From positions 1 through 22,787 of the IMG/VR virus record IMGVR_UViG_3300031578_000361: a stretch of DNA of 22,787 nt. One strand, given 5' to 3'. This DNA comes from a virus. Under the pieces are notes generated by a model. That model was given only the letters and a program-made list of their open reading frames with translations. It ran no database searches and was not told the origin of the DNA. Both the position numbers and the translations under genes were made by a program. Positions 1-6,929 of this stretch are shown here, in pieces (position 1 is the stretch's first letter; each line of letters begins with the position of its first letter).

Positions 1-501
1 TCATTCAGGTCCAAGAATACGGTTGAAGTGGCCAGCATGGTAGCGGAAGAGGCGACGACCCATAAGGTGGATGCCATCTTCGTGGACGGTAATGGGGTGG
101 GCGGCGGGGTTTGCGACATGCTGAAGACCTGGGGCTATCGGGTCATTGAGGTCCAAGCCGGCGAGGGTGCCAGGGATGACGCGAAATACAAGAACAAGCG
201 GGCCGAGTTGTGGGGCCTGGGTAAGGTGTGGCTGCCGACGGCGGGGCTGCCCAACCGGGCCAAGTTGAAGACGGATCTCTCAGCCCCCTGGTTCAAGTTT
301 GACCCGCGGACGAATCAGCTGGTCATTGAGAGCAAGGAAGAGATGTTAAAAAATCGGCAGGTAAAGTCCACCGATGAAGCGGACGCACTCCTGATGACCT
401 TCGCTCAGCCGGTGGCGCGGAACGACGCTCGGGCCAGCCGGACCTATGTGGGTAACCAGGCAAGAGTTGCCCCAGGGACAGATAGGGCTATCTTCTCTTG
501 A
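1..501 (+). CDS. Terminase large subunit, C-terminal nuclease part (5' truncated)
   Basis: This is the 3' end of the large terminase, the motor and nuclease that cuts concatemeric DNA and pumps it into the prohead through the portal. The frame is open to the first base of the window, so the ATP-binding half lies outside and only 166 residues remain. They read as the RNase H-like nuclease domain. The segment FVDGNGVGGGV has the Asp-x-x-Gly pattern of the second acidic site, and STDEADALLMTF near the C-terminus matches the final conserved Asp before the DALL/T-F helix. The small linker protein and the portal follow directly, the usual order in podoviruses. The assignment rests on motif recognition and gene order. 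The missing N-terminus prevents calling the packaging type (cos, pac or direct repeat). Confidence 0.85.
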   Translation, partial: SFRSKNTVEVASMVAEEATTHKVDAIFVDGNGVGGGVCDMLKTWGYRVIEVQAGEGARDDAKYKNKRAELWGLGKVWLPTAGLPNRAKLKTDLSAPWFKFDPRTNQLVIESKEEMLKNRQVKSTDEADALLMTFAQPVARNDARASRTYVGNQARVAPGTDRAIFS

Positions 502-547
502 CAGAGTGATTCATGCTACGCTTCCCCTTACGGAAGGAGTTGCCCCG

Positions 548-754
548 ATGTCTGGACTGTTCTCGAAGCCCTCTGTTCCCAATCCCCCCGCCACACCTCC
601 TCCTGCTCCAACTCAGGCCAACACCAATACCGACATCGCGGCTCAGCAGGAGCTGCTGAAGCTACAGCGGGGCCGCAGCGCCACGCTCATGATGGGCGGC
701 GCCGGCGTGCAGACGTCGGCCAACCAGTCGTCCAAGGTGCTGCTGGGTTCGTAG
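548..754 (+). CDS. Small terminase-portal linker protein, unknown function
   Basis: This 68-residue protein starts at the ATG at 548, chosen because ggaaggagt lies just upstream at good spacing. The longer in-frame extension to 446 would overlap the terminase gene and has no such site. The N-terminal 30 residues are Pro/Ala/Thr-rich and look disordered. A short helical stretch follows, then RGRSATLMMGGAGV and a C-terminal SSKVLLG. From memory, small proteins with a GR-x-[AS]-T-[IL]-[LM]-x-GG-GV core and a K-x-LLG end occur between terminase and portal in many podoviruses. Their role is not established, although the position suggests a head-vertex or packaging accessory. The 46-base gap before it contains a TTGACA at 498-503 with no convincing -10. 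Confidence 0.7.
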   Translation: MSGLFSKPSVPNPPATPPPAPTQANTNTDIAAQQELLKLQRGRSATLMMGGAGVQTSANQSSKVLLGS

Positions 755-763
755 GAGAACGAG

Positions 764-2446
764 ATGGCGAATCCGACCGCAGATCAGTCAGCCGACGTGG
801 TGGATGAAGCTCTGCGTGAGTTCGCGTTTCTGGAAGCGGGCCGCGGTATCTGGGTGAAGCATTGGGAGAAGGTGGCGCAGCGGGTGCTGCCCTACTATTC
901 CACCAGCTTCTACCCCCAGCAGAACATGGTTCCGGGCGTGGAGCGGGCTCAGGAGCAATACGACGCGACGGCCATGGGGGCGCTATGGAAGTTCGCGGCG
1001 GCCATGGAGTCCATGATTACCCCCGCCAACAGCAAGTGGCATCAACTGCGGCCGGTGGACGCGATCCTGAAGAAGGACCGGGCGACCATGACCTGGTTCG
1101 AGCAGGTCAACGATCTGATGTTCCACTACCGATACAGCCCGCACTCCGGGTTCCAGATGAATATGCACGATGCATATGCAAGCATCGGAGCGTTCGGAAC
1201 GAGTTGCGTCTTCACCGACAAGTTCAGCGATCCGACTCGACCTGGAACGAAGGGCCTGCGGTATCGGAACGTGTTCCTTGGAGAGTTGTATTTTGCAACG
1301 AACCATCAGGGGCAAGTGGACAAGATCTACCGGAAGTTCAAGATGACCCTTCGGCAAGTCGTGCAGCGATGGGGCAAGGACAAGCTCTCTGACAAGTTGG
1401 CGTCGCTGTTTGAGTCAAAGCCTGAGTCCGAAGTGTGGTGCGTCCACGTCGTCAGGCCGAACGGGCAGTTCGATCCGGGGCGGCTGGATGACAAAGGCAA
1501 GCGGTTCAGCTCCCACTACATTCTCCAGGAAACCCGGATGCTGCTGGAAAGCGGGGGCTACCGGTGCAACCCCTACGCCGTGGCCCGATATCTGACGGCG
1601 CCTGGCGAACTCTACGGCCGCGGCCCTGCCATGAACGTGTTGCCGGCGATCCTCACAGTGAACGAGGAGAAGAAGGTCGTGCTGAAGCAGGGCCAGCAGA
1701 CAGTGGATCCGGTCTACCTGATGCACGACGATGGTATCGTGAACGGGTTTAGCCGGATGCCGGGCGCCATGAACCCAGGCGGGGTGAGCGCCGAGGGCCG
1801 GCCCTTGGTTCACATGCTCCAGCCTGGCAACATCGGCATTGGCAAGGAACTGATGGACGATGAGCGAGCCGCGATCAATGACGCGTTCCTCGTGACCTTG
1901 TTCCAGATCCTGGTGGAGACCCCCCGGATGACGGCCACGGAAGTGGTGGAACGGGCCCGGGAGAAGGGCGCGTTGCTGTCCCCGACCATGGGTCGGTATC
2001 AGAGCGAGGGCATCGGGCCTCAGGTGGAACGTGAGTTCGATCTGCTGCTGGACCAGGGGCTACTGCCCCCGCCTCCCCAGATGCTCATTGACGCCGGCGC
2101 GGAATATCGGGTGGAGTATGACGCCCCATTGAACCGGATGATGCGGGCCGAGGAAGCCGCGGGGGGCATGAGGTCGTTCCAATATGCGGCGGAAATCGCC
2201 GCTCAGACCCAGGACCCGAGCGGCATGGACATCTTCGATGTAGACGTCATGATGCCCGAGATGGCCATCATCAACGGCACACCCTACCGATGGCTGCGGA
2301 CGCCTGAAGCGATCGCCGCCGTGCGGCAGGGGCGGCAGCAGAAGGAGTCTATCCAGCAGATCACGCAGGCTCTGCCCGGGATGGCGGCCATGGCGAAGGC
2401 CGCGGCGCCTCAAGGCACGAGCCCCACACCCGGGCAGCCGTCATGA
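764..2446 (+). CDS. Portal (head-to-tail connector) protein
   Basis: This 560-residue protein is close in length to T7 gp8 (536). It belongs to the podovirus head-tail connecting protein family, which forms the dodecameric ring at one capsid vertex that nucleates assembly, conducts DNA and holds the tail. Family-like features are the N-terminal helix FAFLEAGRGIWVKHWEKVAQ, the segment ALWKFAAAMESMITPANSKW at about residues 75-95, the YLTAPGELYGRGPAM motif near 280, and the long C-terminal helical region with TATEVVERAREKGALLSPTMGR. The last 40 residues are Gln/Ala/Pro-rich. The start has a gtaggagaacgag ribosome site. It follows the linker gene by 9 bases and overlaps the next gene by ATGA, which implies translational coupling. 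Confidence 0.93.
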   Translation: MANPTADQSADVVDEALREFAFLEAGRGIWVKHWEKVAQRVLPYYSTSFYPQQNMVPGVERAQEQYDATAMGALWKFAAAMESMITPANSKWHQLRPVDAILKKDRATMTWFEQVNDLMFHYRYSPHSGFQMNMHDAYASIGAFGTSCVFTDKFSDPTRPGTKGLRYRNVFLGELYFATNHQGQVDKIYRKFKMTLRQVVQRWGKDKLSDKLASLFESKPESEVWCVHVVRPNGQFDPGRLDDKGKRFSSHYILQETRMLLESGGYRCNPYAVARYLTAPGELYGRGPAMNVLPAILTVNEEKKVVLKQGQQTVDPVYLMHDDGIVNGFSRMPGAMNPGGVSAEGRPLVHMLQPGNIGIGKELMDDERAAINDAFLVTLFQILVETPRMTATEVVERAREKGALLSPTMGRYQSEGIGPQVEREFDLLLDQGLLPPPPQMLIDAGAEYRVEYDAPLNRMMRAEEAAGGMRSFQYAAEIAAQTQDPSGMDIFDVDVMMPEMAIINGTPYRWLRTPEAIAAVRQGRQQKESIQQITQALPGMAAMAKAAAPQGTSPTPGQPS

Positions 2447-2748
2447 TGAATCTCTTCGACCAGGCCAAGGACTTCCTGTTCCGCAGACGGAACGCCTACT
2501 GCAAGGTGTTCCTCCAGATGGATGGCCAGCCGGCGCCTTATGCTGAAGAAGTGCTGGCAGACCTGGCCCGGTTCTGCCGAGCGAACGACACATGCTTCCA
2601 CGCGGACCCCCGGGTCAACGCTGACCTGGAAGGCCGAAGGGAAGTGTGGCTTCGGATCCAGCATCACCTTAGGCTGTCCGACGAGCAGCTGCAACGGATC
2701 TACCTACCCAGCCAACCCTCAGCCCTCAAGGAGATTTCCAATGGATGA
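2443..2748 (+). CDS. Bbp19-like phage protein
   Basis: This 101-residue protein starts in an ATGA overlap with the portal stop; a second ATG follows immediately at 2446. It resembles the small Bbp19 family first noted in Bordetella phage BPP-1. Shared features are an aromatic YCKVFLQMDGQ start, the core VLADLARFCRANDTCFHADP, and the signature EGRREVWLRIQHHLRLSDEQ. The family usually sits between portal and scaffold or capsid genes, as here, but its biochemical role is not known. An association with head assembly is inferred from position. There are no membrane segments and no signal peptide. The C-terminus runs into the ribosome site of the next gene, with which it overlaps by 8 bases. Confidence 0.65.
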   Translation: MMNLFDQAKDFLFRRRNAYCKVFLQMDGQPAPYAEEVLADLARFCRANDTCFHADPRVNADLEGRREVWLRIQHHLRLSDEQLQRIYLPSQPSALKEISNG

Positions 2749-3004
2749 GATGGAGTTCACCCCTTCACCGGAGACCACGGAGCCGAGCGAGCCCGAGAGT
2801 CCTGTGACCGATATCACACCCAAAGTCGTGAAGGAGGCCCGCCGGTGGAAGCCGCTGGGCGAGGAGTTCTTTCTCGACGAAGAGTTTGCCCAGCTGGTGG
2901 TCGAGCTGGGGGAAGACGGGCACGGCCCCGTCATGTTTGATCTTCAACCTGAGGAGAAGGACGGCGTAGCCGGCCACGTCCTCGTAGCGTCAATTCTTTC
3001 CTAA
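2741..3004 (+). CDS. Small acidic protein, unknown function
   Basis: This 87-residue protein starts at the ATG at 2741, supported by aaggag at 2728-2733. The frame is open back to an ATG at 2522, but that longer reading would lie inside the previous gene and lacks a ribosome site. It is strongly acidic, with a Glu/Pro/Thr-rich first 25 residues, a basic KVVKEARRWKPLG patch, then EEFFLDEEFAQLVVELGEDG, a possible amphipathic helix. I recognise no family. Its place between a Bbp19-like protein and the scaffold suggests a head-assembly accessory, which is inference only. It ends in TAA, which is also the first part of the next gene's taaggaga ribosome site. Confidence 0.6.
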   Translation: MDEMEFTPSPETTEPSEPESPVTDITPKVVKEARRWKPLGEEFFLDEEFAQLVVELGEDGHGPVMFDLQPEEKDGVAGHVLVASILS

Positions 3005-3013
3005 GGAGATCCC

Positions 3014-3124
3014 ATGTCCTGTGGTGTCGTCGCCCTCATCGCTTTCATCTTCCTGGTGCTCGGCCTCGCGGCCGGCGCACTCGTCTGGCGCAAGAACGGC
3101 GCCGCCATCGAAAAGAAGTTCTAA
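3014..3124 (+). CDS. 36-residue single-pass membrane protein
   Basis: This is a very short reading frame with a strong taaggaga ribosome site at 3002-3009, five bases before its ATG. The product begins MSCGVVALIAFIF, continues through a hydrophobic segment (about residues 4-25) and ends in a basic tail, WRKNGAAIEKKF. That predicts one membrane helix with the C-terminus in the cytoplasm by the positive-inside rule. Its stop codon TAA forms the first part of the next gene's own taaggaga site, so the gene is held between two nearly identical stop/ribosome-site/start junctions. The function is unknown. Small holin-like or superinfection-exclusion roles are possible, but nothing in the sequence decides between them. 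Codon use matches the neighbours. Confidence 0.6.
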   Translation: MSCGVVALIAFIFLVLGLAAGALVWRKNGAAIEKKF

Positions 3125-3133
3125 GGAGACTCC

Positions 3134-4024
3134 ATGTCAGATCCTGTCGCCCCCGGTAACGGACAAGGCACCCCGGCTCCTGCCGAAGGGGCCCCCGCAA
3201 CACCACAAGGAACCGCAGCAGCGCTTGCCGCGCCCCCCGCCGCACCGGCGGCCACGGCCATCCCGTGGCTTGAGGGAGCCGATCCCGCAGTGGTCGGCTA
3301 TGTCCAAAACAAGGGTTGGGAGAAGCCCGTCCAGGTGCTGGAGAGTTACCAGAATCTGGAGAAACTTTTGGGGGCGGATCGTGCGGGTAACACCGTCATT
3401 CTGCCCAAGCCGGACGCCCAGAAGCAGGAAGTAGACGCCTTCTACAACCGCTTGGGGCGTCCGGCCGATCCTGCCGGATACAAGATCGACGTGCCCGCTG
3501 GATCCGATCCTGAGTTCGCCAAGGGCGCCGCGGCCAAGATGCACGAGCTGGGGCTGAACAAGGACCAGGGTGAGAAGCTGGCGGCCTGGTGGAACGACCA
3601 GGTGGGGACGACGGTCAAGACGTCCACCGAGCAGGCCCTGGCCAAGAACCAGGAGCAGCAGACCGCGCTCAAGACGGCCTGGGGTTCGGCCTTTGACCAA
3701 AATAAAGAGATCGCTGCGGCTGCGGCTCGGGGTCTCGGCATTGAGCCTACGGCCCTGGATGCGCTTGACCAGGCGCTCGGCTTCGACAAGACGATGCAGC
3801 TTTTCTACAACATCGGAACCAAGATCAAGGAACCCGACTTTGTGGACGGCAGCGGCAACCGGGGCTTCGGCGCGGCTCTCACCCCAGGTCAGGCTCAGGC
3901 AAAAATTGCCGAGTTGAAGGTGGACAAGAACTGGGTTTCCCGCCTCATGAATCATGACGCGGCGGCCACGTCCGAGTGGAAAAAGCTCCACGAATACGCG
4001 TATCCGGAGCAGGCCAATGGATGA
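3134..4024 (+). CDS. Capsid assembly scaffolding protein
   Basis: This 296-residue protein lies directly upstream of the capsid region, where podovirus scaffolds sit. The first 50 residues are Pro/Ala/Gly-rich and disordered. The sequence then shows a pattern common in podovirus scaffold proteins: VVGYVQNKGWEKPVQVLESYQ at about 56-76, a LLGADRAGNTVILPKPD segment, and FYNRLGRPADPAGYKIDVP at about 101-118. Long charged helices follow, with Lys/Gln/Glu-rich stretches, and a C-terminal helix-turn segment, RLMNHDAAATSEWKKLHEYAYP. Scaffold C-termini usually bind capsid protein, and this one is helical and basic/aromatic as expected. The start is set by taaggaga at 3122-3129. The stop overlaps the start of the next gene. 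Confidence 0.82.
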   Translation: MSDPVAPGNGQGTPAPAEGAPATPQGTAAALAAPPAAPAATAIPWLEGADPAVVGYVQNKGWEKPVQVLESYQNLEKLLGADRAGNTVILPKPDAQKQEVDAFYNRLGRPADPAGYKIDVPAGSDPEFAKGAAAKMHELGLNKDQGEKLAAWWNDQVGTTVKTSTEQALAKNQEQQTALKTAWGSAFDQNKEIAAAAARGLGIEPTALDALDQALGFDKTMQLFYNIGTKIKEPDFVDGSGNRGFGAALTPGQAQAKIAELKVDKNWVSRLMNHDAAATSEWKKLHEYAYPEQANG

Positions 4025-4265
4025 CACCCTCGCAGTCCGGTTGGAGTGCCTGAAGCTGGCCGTCCAGGTTTCTACGGCTGAGTCCCTGGACAAGTCCATG
4101 CGGGCTCCTGAAACGGAAAGAGTTGCGGAACTCACCGAAAAGTTCTATGATCTGGTCAACGCAGGACCTACGTCTGTTGAGGTTCCCGAAGCAGTTCCGG
4201 TGACCCCACAGCAGATGCGGGGCAACAAAAAGCCGAAGATGGACAAGGACGAAATCTTCAAGTAG
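4017..4265 (+). CDS. Small protein between scaffold and capsid, unknown function
   Basis: This 82-residue protein starts at the ATG at 4017, which overlaps the scaffold stop (TGA at 4022) and is preceded by ccggagc. An in-frame upstream ATG at 3954 lies inside the scaffold gene and has no ribosome site. The N-terminus, LAVRLECLKLAVQ, followed later by EKFYDLVN, recalls small phage proteins of unknown function that share an [LA]-x-L-R-LECL-[KR]-LA opening and an A-x-x-Y/F-x-x-[FL]-V helix. The C-terminal third is Pro-rich and then basic (GNKKPKMDKDEIFK). There are no membrane segments. The position suggests a head-assembly accessory. Confidence 0.65.
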   Translation: MDDTLAVRLECLKLAVQVSTAESLDKSMRAPETERVAELTEKFYDLVNAGPTSVEVPEAVPVTPQQMRGNKKPKMDKDEIFK

Positions 4266-4305
4266 GCCCCCATCAGACGGCACACCAAAGCAAAATGGCC
4301 CCTCT

Positions 4306-4370
4306 TCCGAGGACAAGCCGAGGGTAGCGGCTCTCCCTAAAGCCAACATCTTCAACTTTTCCTCGGAGGA
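4306..4370 (+). promoter_or_regulatory. Possible hairpin masking the capsid ribosome binding site
   Basis: In the 110-base gap before the capsid gene, tccgagga (4306-4313) is the exact reverse complement of tcctcgga (4360-4367). The pairing can extend through aag/ctt after one mismatch. The right arm includes most of the capsid Shine-Dalgarno sequence, cggagga at 4364-4370. An inner pair, agccg (4316-4320) and cggct (4328-4332), could stack within the loop. Folding would hide the start of the most highly expressed gene until ribosomes or a factor open it. Arms and spacing are seen directly; the regulatory role is inferred. Confidence 0.4.
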
Positions 4371-4375
4371 CTTCC

Positions 4376-5323
4376 ATGTCCGTTAACGTCTCCACCGCAT
4401 TTGTCCAACAGTATTCCACGAACATTGGAATGCTGTTGCAGCAGCAGGGTTCGCGTCTGCGAACGTCCGTCATGAACTACGCCTTCCAGGGGAAGGCTGC
4501 GAGCGTGATGGAGCAGTTCGGCAGCGTCAACCCGGTGTTCAACCAGGGTCGCCACTCGGATACCCCGCTCATCAGCACCCCCCAGGACAAGCGCTGGGCC
4601 TACCCCAATGACGCCGACTGGGCCGACCTGATCGACCAGCAGGACCGTCTCCGGATGCTCATTGATCCCGCGGGGCCCTACACCATGGCCGGCACCTACG
4701 CCATGGGCCGCGGCATTGATGACGCGATCGTCGCCGGCATCTTCCAGAGCAACAACACCGGTGAGAACGGCACCAGCGCCACGGGTCTGCTCTCGGCCTA
4801 CAACTCCGGTTCTCAGGTGGTGGCCGCCACGGTTGGCGCCGCTTCCGGCAATACCGGCCTGAACGTGGCCAAGCTCCGCGCGGCTCGCAAGATGCTGCTC
4901 GCGGCTGAGGTGGACGTCGAAAACGATCCCCTCTACATTGCCGCCACGGCTCAGCAGCTGGACGATCTGCTCGCTCAGGTCCAGGTCAACAGCCTGGACT
5001 ACAACGAGCGGCCCGTCTTGGTGGATGGCCGTATCACCCGGTTCATGGGCTTCGAATTCATCCACTCCGAGCGCATCCCCGGCGCCGCGAACTTCAACAC
5101 CCTCTACCCCGGCAACAGCACCATCACCGGCTACACCACCGGCACCACCTGGCTGGTCCCCTTCTGGGCCAAGTCCGGTGTCGCCCTCGGCACCTGGAAC
5201 GACATCACGGCCACCGTCGATCGTCGCCCCGACAAGCGCAACTCCTGGCAGGTCTACGTCACCGGCACCTTCGGCGGCACCCGGCTGGAAGAGAAGCGCT
5301 GCGGCTTCATCACCTGCTACTGA
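4376..5323 (+). CDS. Major capsid protein
   Basis: This 315-residue protein builds the icosahedral shell. It matches the podovirus capsid family that includes BPP-1 Bbp17, which has an HK97-type fold. Recognisable stretches are the N-terminal helix FVQQYSTNIGMLLQQQGSRL, the conserved core DTPLISTPQDKRWAYPNDAD at about residues 62-81, and DLIDQQDRLRMLIDPAGPY immediately after. The C-terminal half contains NDPLYIAATAQQLDDLLAQ and VDGRITRFMGFEFIHSERIP, a beta-rich domain typical of these proteins, and it ends in RRPDKRNSWQVYVTGTFGGT. The ribosome site is ctcggagga, five bases before the ATG. Codon use is strongly biased to C-ending codons, as expected for a very highly expressed gene. A cement protein follows after 18 bases. 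Confidence 0.93.
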   Translation: MSVNVSTAFVQQYSTNIGMLLQQQGSRLRTSVMNYAFQGKAASVMEQFGSVNPVFNQGRHSDTPLISTPQDKRWAYPNDADWADLIDQQDRLRMLIDPAGPYTMAGTYAMGRGIDDAIVAGIFQSNNTGENGTSATGLLSAYNSGSQVVAATVGAASGNTGLNVAKLRAARKMLLAAEVDVENDPLYIAATAQQLDDLLAQVQVNSLDYNERPVLVDGRITRFMGFEFIHSERIPGAANFNTLYPGNSTITGYTTGTTWLVPFWAKSGVALGTWNDITATVDRRPDKRNSWQVYVTGTFGGTRLEEKRCGFITCY

Positions 5324-5341
5324 GCCTGAGGAGACAATCAC

Positions 5342-5779
5342 ATGGCTGCCTACCTTTCCACCGAACTCGGCAAGACCGCCAACCAGACGGCGGCTCCTGT
5401 CGGCTATCGGCCCGATGCGACCAGCTATCAGGGGCGCATCCGATCCATTCGGGCGTCCTTCACGCTCGCGTCCCAGGCCACCACGGACACGCTGGTGCTC
5501 GGCAATCTTCCTGCCGGCTGCACTTTCTGCGGGGGCCGCATCGTCACCGACACCTCGTTGGGCAGCTCCACGCTGGCCATCGGGATCTCGGGCGCCACGG
5601 GCAAATACCGGGCGGCTGCGACCTTCACGGCTACCGATGCCCCCGCGCTTTTCGGGGTCACCGCGGCCATCATCGAAGCGGCTTCCTCTGCCGAGCGCCA
5701 GGTCATCGGCACCATCGCCGTGGCTGCGCTTCCCGCCTCCGGCAACCTCTGTGTCGAACTCCAGTATCGGATGCCCTAA
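5342..5779 (+). CDS. Capsid cement/decoration protein, Bbp16-like
   Basis: This 145-residue, beta-rich protein sits directly after the major capsid gene with a tgaggaga ribosome site. It resembles the BPP-1 cement protein Bbp16, a jelly-roll protein that locks capsomers together. Shared-looking features are MAAYLSTELGKTANQTAAPVG at the N-terminus (described by its pattern, not a database match), IRASFTLASQATTDTLVLGN, LPAGCTFCGGRI, SSTLAIGISGATGKYRAAAT, and ALFGVTAAI near the middle. The family alternates short strands and Gly/Ala turns, as here. A role in stabilising the head is inferred from resemblance and from the neighbouring capsid gene, as in BPP-1. There is no signal peptide and no membrane segment. 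A strong hairpin begins eight bases after its stop. Confidence 0.6.
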   Translation: MAAYLSTELGKTANQTAAPVGYRPDATSYQGRIRSIRASFTLASQATTDTLVLGNLPAGCTFCGGRIVTDTSLGSSTLAIGISGATGKYRAAATFTATDAPALFGVTAAIIEAASSAERQVIGTIAVAALPASGNLCVELQYRMP

Positions 5780-5786
5780 CCTTGGA

Positions 5787-5818
5787 TTGGGGAGGTGGCT
5801 TAGCGGCTGCCTCCCCAA
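5787..5818 (+). terminator. Strong GC-rich hairpin between head and tail genes
   Basis: The arms ttggggagg (5787-5795) and cctccccaa (5810-5818) pair perfectly over nine base pairs. The stem can continue inward with wobble pairs to about 14, leaving a four-base loop. It lies just after the capsid/cement pair, where T7 places its late terminator. The tail after the hairpin is gcctttcgg, with only three T residues, so a classical intrinsic terminator is not proven. It may act as a partial terminator, an mRNA-stabilising end for the abundant capsid message, or a processing site. Confidence 0.5.
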
Positions 5819-5836
5819 GCCTTTCGGAGAGATGTC

Positions 5837-6025
5837 ATGACGACTTACTACTACGGTTTGAACCGGGGCCAGAGGATGGAGGATGTCGTCGTCGGCACGT
5901 CCACCAACAGCACGGACATCGAACTTGCCGTGAACGGCGCCAAGATCCCCGCTCAGGGAGATGCTGCCGCTCTTGTGGAAGTTCTTGAGGGCTTCCTGGC
6001 CCAGGCCAAGTTCCCGCCCGCTTAG
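5837..6025 (+). CDS. Small protein, unknown function (62 residues)
   Basis: This short gene has a good ribosome site (cggagaga) right after the hairpin. The product begins MTTYYYGLNRGQRMEDVVVG, then TSTNSTDIELAVN, and ends in a helix, ALVEVLEGFLAQAKFPPA. Small phage proteins with a T-x-YYYGL-[DN]-RGQ-x-M-x-DV opening are known to me from head-gene regions of other podoviruses, but without an assigned role. It is likely a minor virion or assembly factor by position. There is no membrane segment. Confidence 0.65.
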   Translation: MTTYYYGLNRGQRMEDVVVGTSTNSTDIELAVNGAKIPAQGDAAALVEVLEGFLAQAKFPPA

Positions 6026-6034
6026 GAGTGAACC

Positions 6035-6352
6035 ATGTCCATTCGTCGAGACGACGCACTCTACACCCTCGCGTCGAACCTCTCAGCTACGGGGGCAGCC
6101 GTCCAAATCAAGGGCGGCGACTACATGTTTTTTGCGGAAGGCACCATCGGCGGGGCTACGGTCACCCTACAGATGGCGAGTCCGAACGGAACCTTCGTCA
6201 CGGTAGGGTCGTTTACCGCGGGCACACTTCTGTCGGCCACCGCGCTTCCTGTCGCGTTCACGCGGATAAGCCTGCCCTCGGGCAGCGTCAAGTTCGCGGT
6301 TACCGGGGGAACGCCTTCCGCGCTCTACGCCTACCTTCAGGGGATGGGCTGA
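6035..6352 (+). CDS. Putative virion-associated beta-sandwich protein
   Basis: This 105-residue protein has a ttaggagtg ribosome site seven bases after the previous stop. The sequence alternates short hydrophobic strands and Gly/Ser/Thr turns. Examples are AVQIKGGDYMFFAEGTIGGA, VTLQMASPNGTFVTVGSFTA, and a C-terminal KFAVTGGTPSALYAYLQGMG, where G-x-P-S-A-L-Y-A-x-L recalls small decoration-like proteins coded before tail tubular protein A. Lack of charge and the strand pattern fit a capsid or tail surface protein, but I cannot name a characterised homologue. The gap to the next gene is 15 bases. Confidence 0.6.
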   Translation: MSIRRDDALYTLASNLSATGAAVQIKGGDYMFFAEGTIGGATVTLQMASPNGTFVTVGSFTAGTLLSATALPVAFTRISLPSGSVKFAVTGGTPSALYAYLQGMG

Positions 6353-6367
6353 ACTTCGAGGTAGCCC

Positions 6368-6928
6368 ATGGCCCAGAGCAAGATTGACTGCTGCAATAGC
6401 GCCCTACAAAAGTTGGGCGCTACCAGCATTTTAAACTTCACGGACTCGAAGGAAGGGCGCCAGTGCGCGATCGCCTACGACAGCAACAGGCGGTCCGAAC
6501 TGCGGAATCATCCCTGGGCCTTCGCCACGAAGCGAGTCCAGTTGGCGGCTGACTCCACGGCGCCGGCGTTTGACTTCCTATACCAATACACCTTGCCCGC
6601 CGACTGCGTGAAGGTGCTGCTACCCGCGGACTCCAATTTGGATTGGGTCGTCGAGGGCGGCAAGATCCTGACCAACTGGGCCGCGCCGCTGAACGTTCGA
6701 TACACGGCGGACATCGACAGTGAGCCGCTGTGGGACCCCCTTTTCTACGATGCTCTCGCCATCTCGCTGGCCATTGATTTATGTGAGTCCATCACGAACT
6801 CGACAAGCAAGAAAGCTACGCTCGATCAGGAATACGTGGCCGCGGTGAGTCGGGCCAAAAAGGCAAACGCGTTCGAGCAGTTGGCCCAGGTCGCGCCGGA
6901 TCCGTCCTTCATCACCGCGAGGTGGTGA
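6368..6928 (+). CDS. Tail tubular protein A (adaptor, T7 gp11-like)
   Basis: This 186-residue protein is close to T7 gp11 (196). It forms the adaptor ring between portal and nozzle. It has the helical family pattern: KIDCCNSALQKLGATSILNF at the start, then SKEGRQCAIAYDSNRRSELR and HPWAFATKRVQLA, the usual R-x-x-x-L-[RS]-x-H-PW-x-FA motif at about residues 38-56. The central YQYTLPADCVKVL is followed by strands and a helical C-terminus with DALAISLAIDLCESITNS. It lies one base before tail tubular protein B, the conserved order in T7-like tails. The start is set by gaggtagcccATG. Assignment is by motif and synteny. Confidence 0.88.
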   Translation: MAQSKIDCCNSALQKLGATSILNFTDSKEGRQCAIAYDSNRRSELRNHPWAFATKRVQLAADSTAPAFDFLYQYTLPADCVKVLLPADSNLDWVVEGGKILTNWAAPLNVRYTADIDSEPLWDPLFYDALAISLAIDLCESITNSTSKKATLDQEYVAAVSRAKKANAFEQLAQVAPDPSFITARW

Positions 6929-6929
6929 C

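Noticed and set aside
498-522. Perfect TTGACA at 498-503 as a promoter before the linker/portal genes
   Set aside because: It overlaps the terminase stop, and no acceptable -10 lies 16-18 bases downstream. The nearest candidate (tacgct) is only 13 bases away and matches poorly.
446-547. Upstream extension of the linker protein to the ATG at 446
   Set aside because: It would overlap the terminase C-terminus, has no ribosome site, and the ATG at 548 has an excellent one.
3137-4135. Open frame of 332 codons on the - strand opposite the scaffold gene
   Set aside because: Arg/Leu/Gly-rich shadow of the scaffold frame, with no recognisable motif.
4352-5818. Long open frame of 488 codons on the - strand opposite the capsid gene
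   Set aside because: It is antisense to two well-supported genes with strong C-ending codon bias, which removes stops from the opposite strand. The product is low-complexity Gly/Ala/Val/Arg with no domain and no ribosome site.
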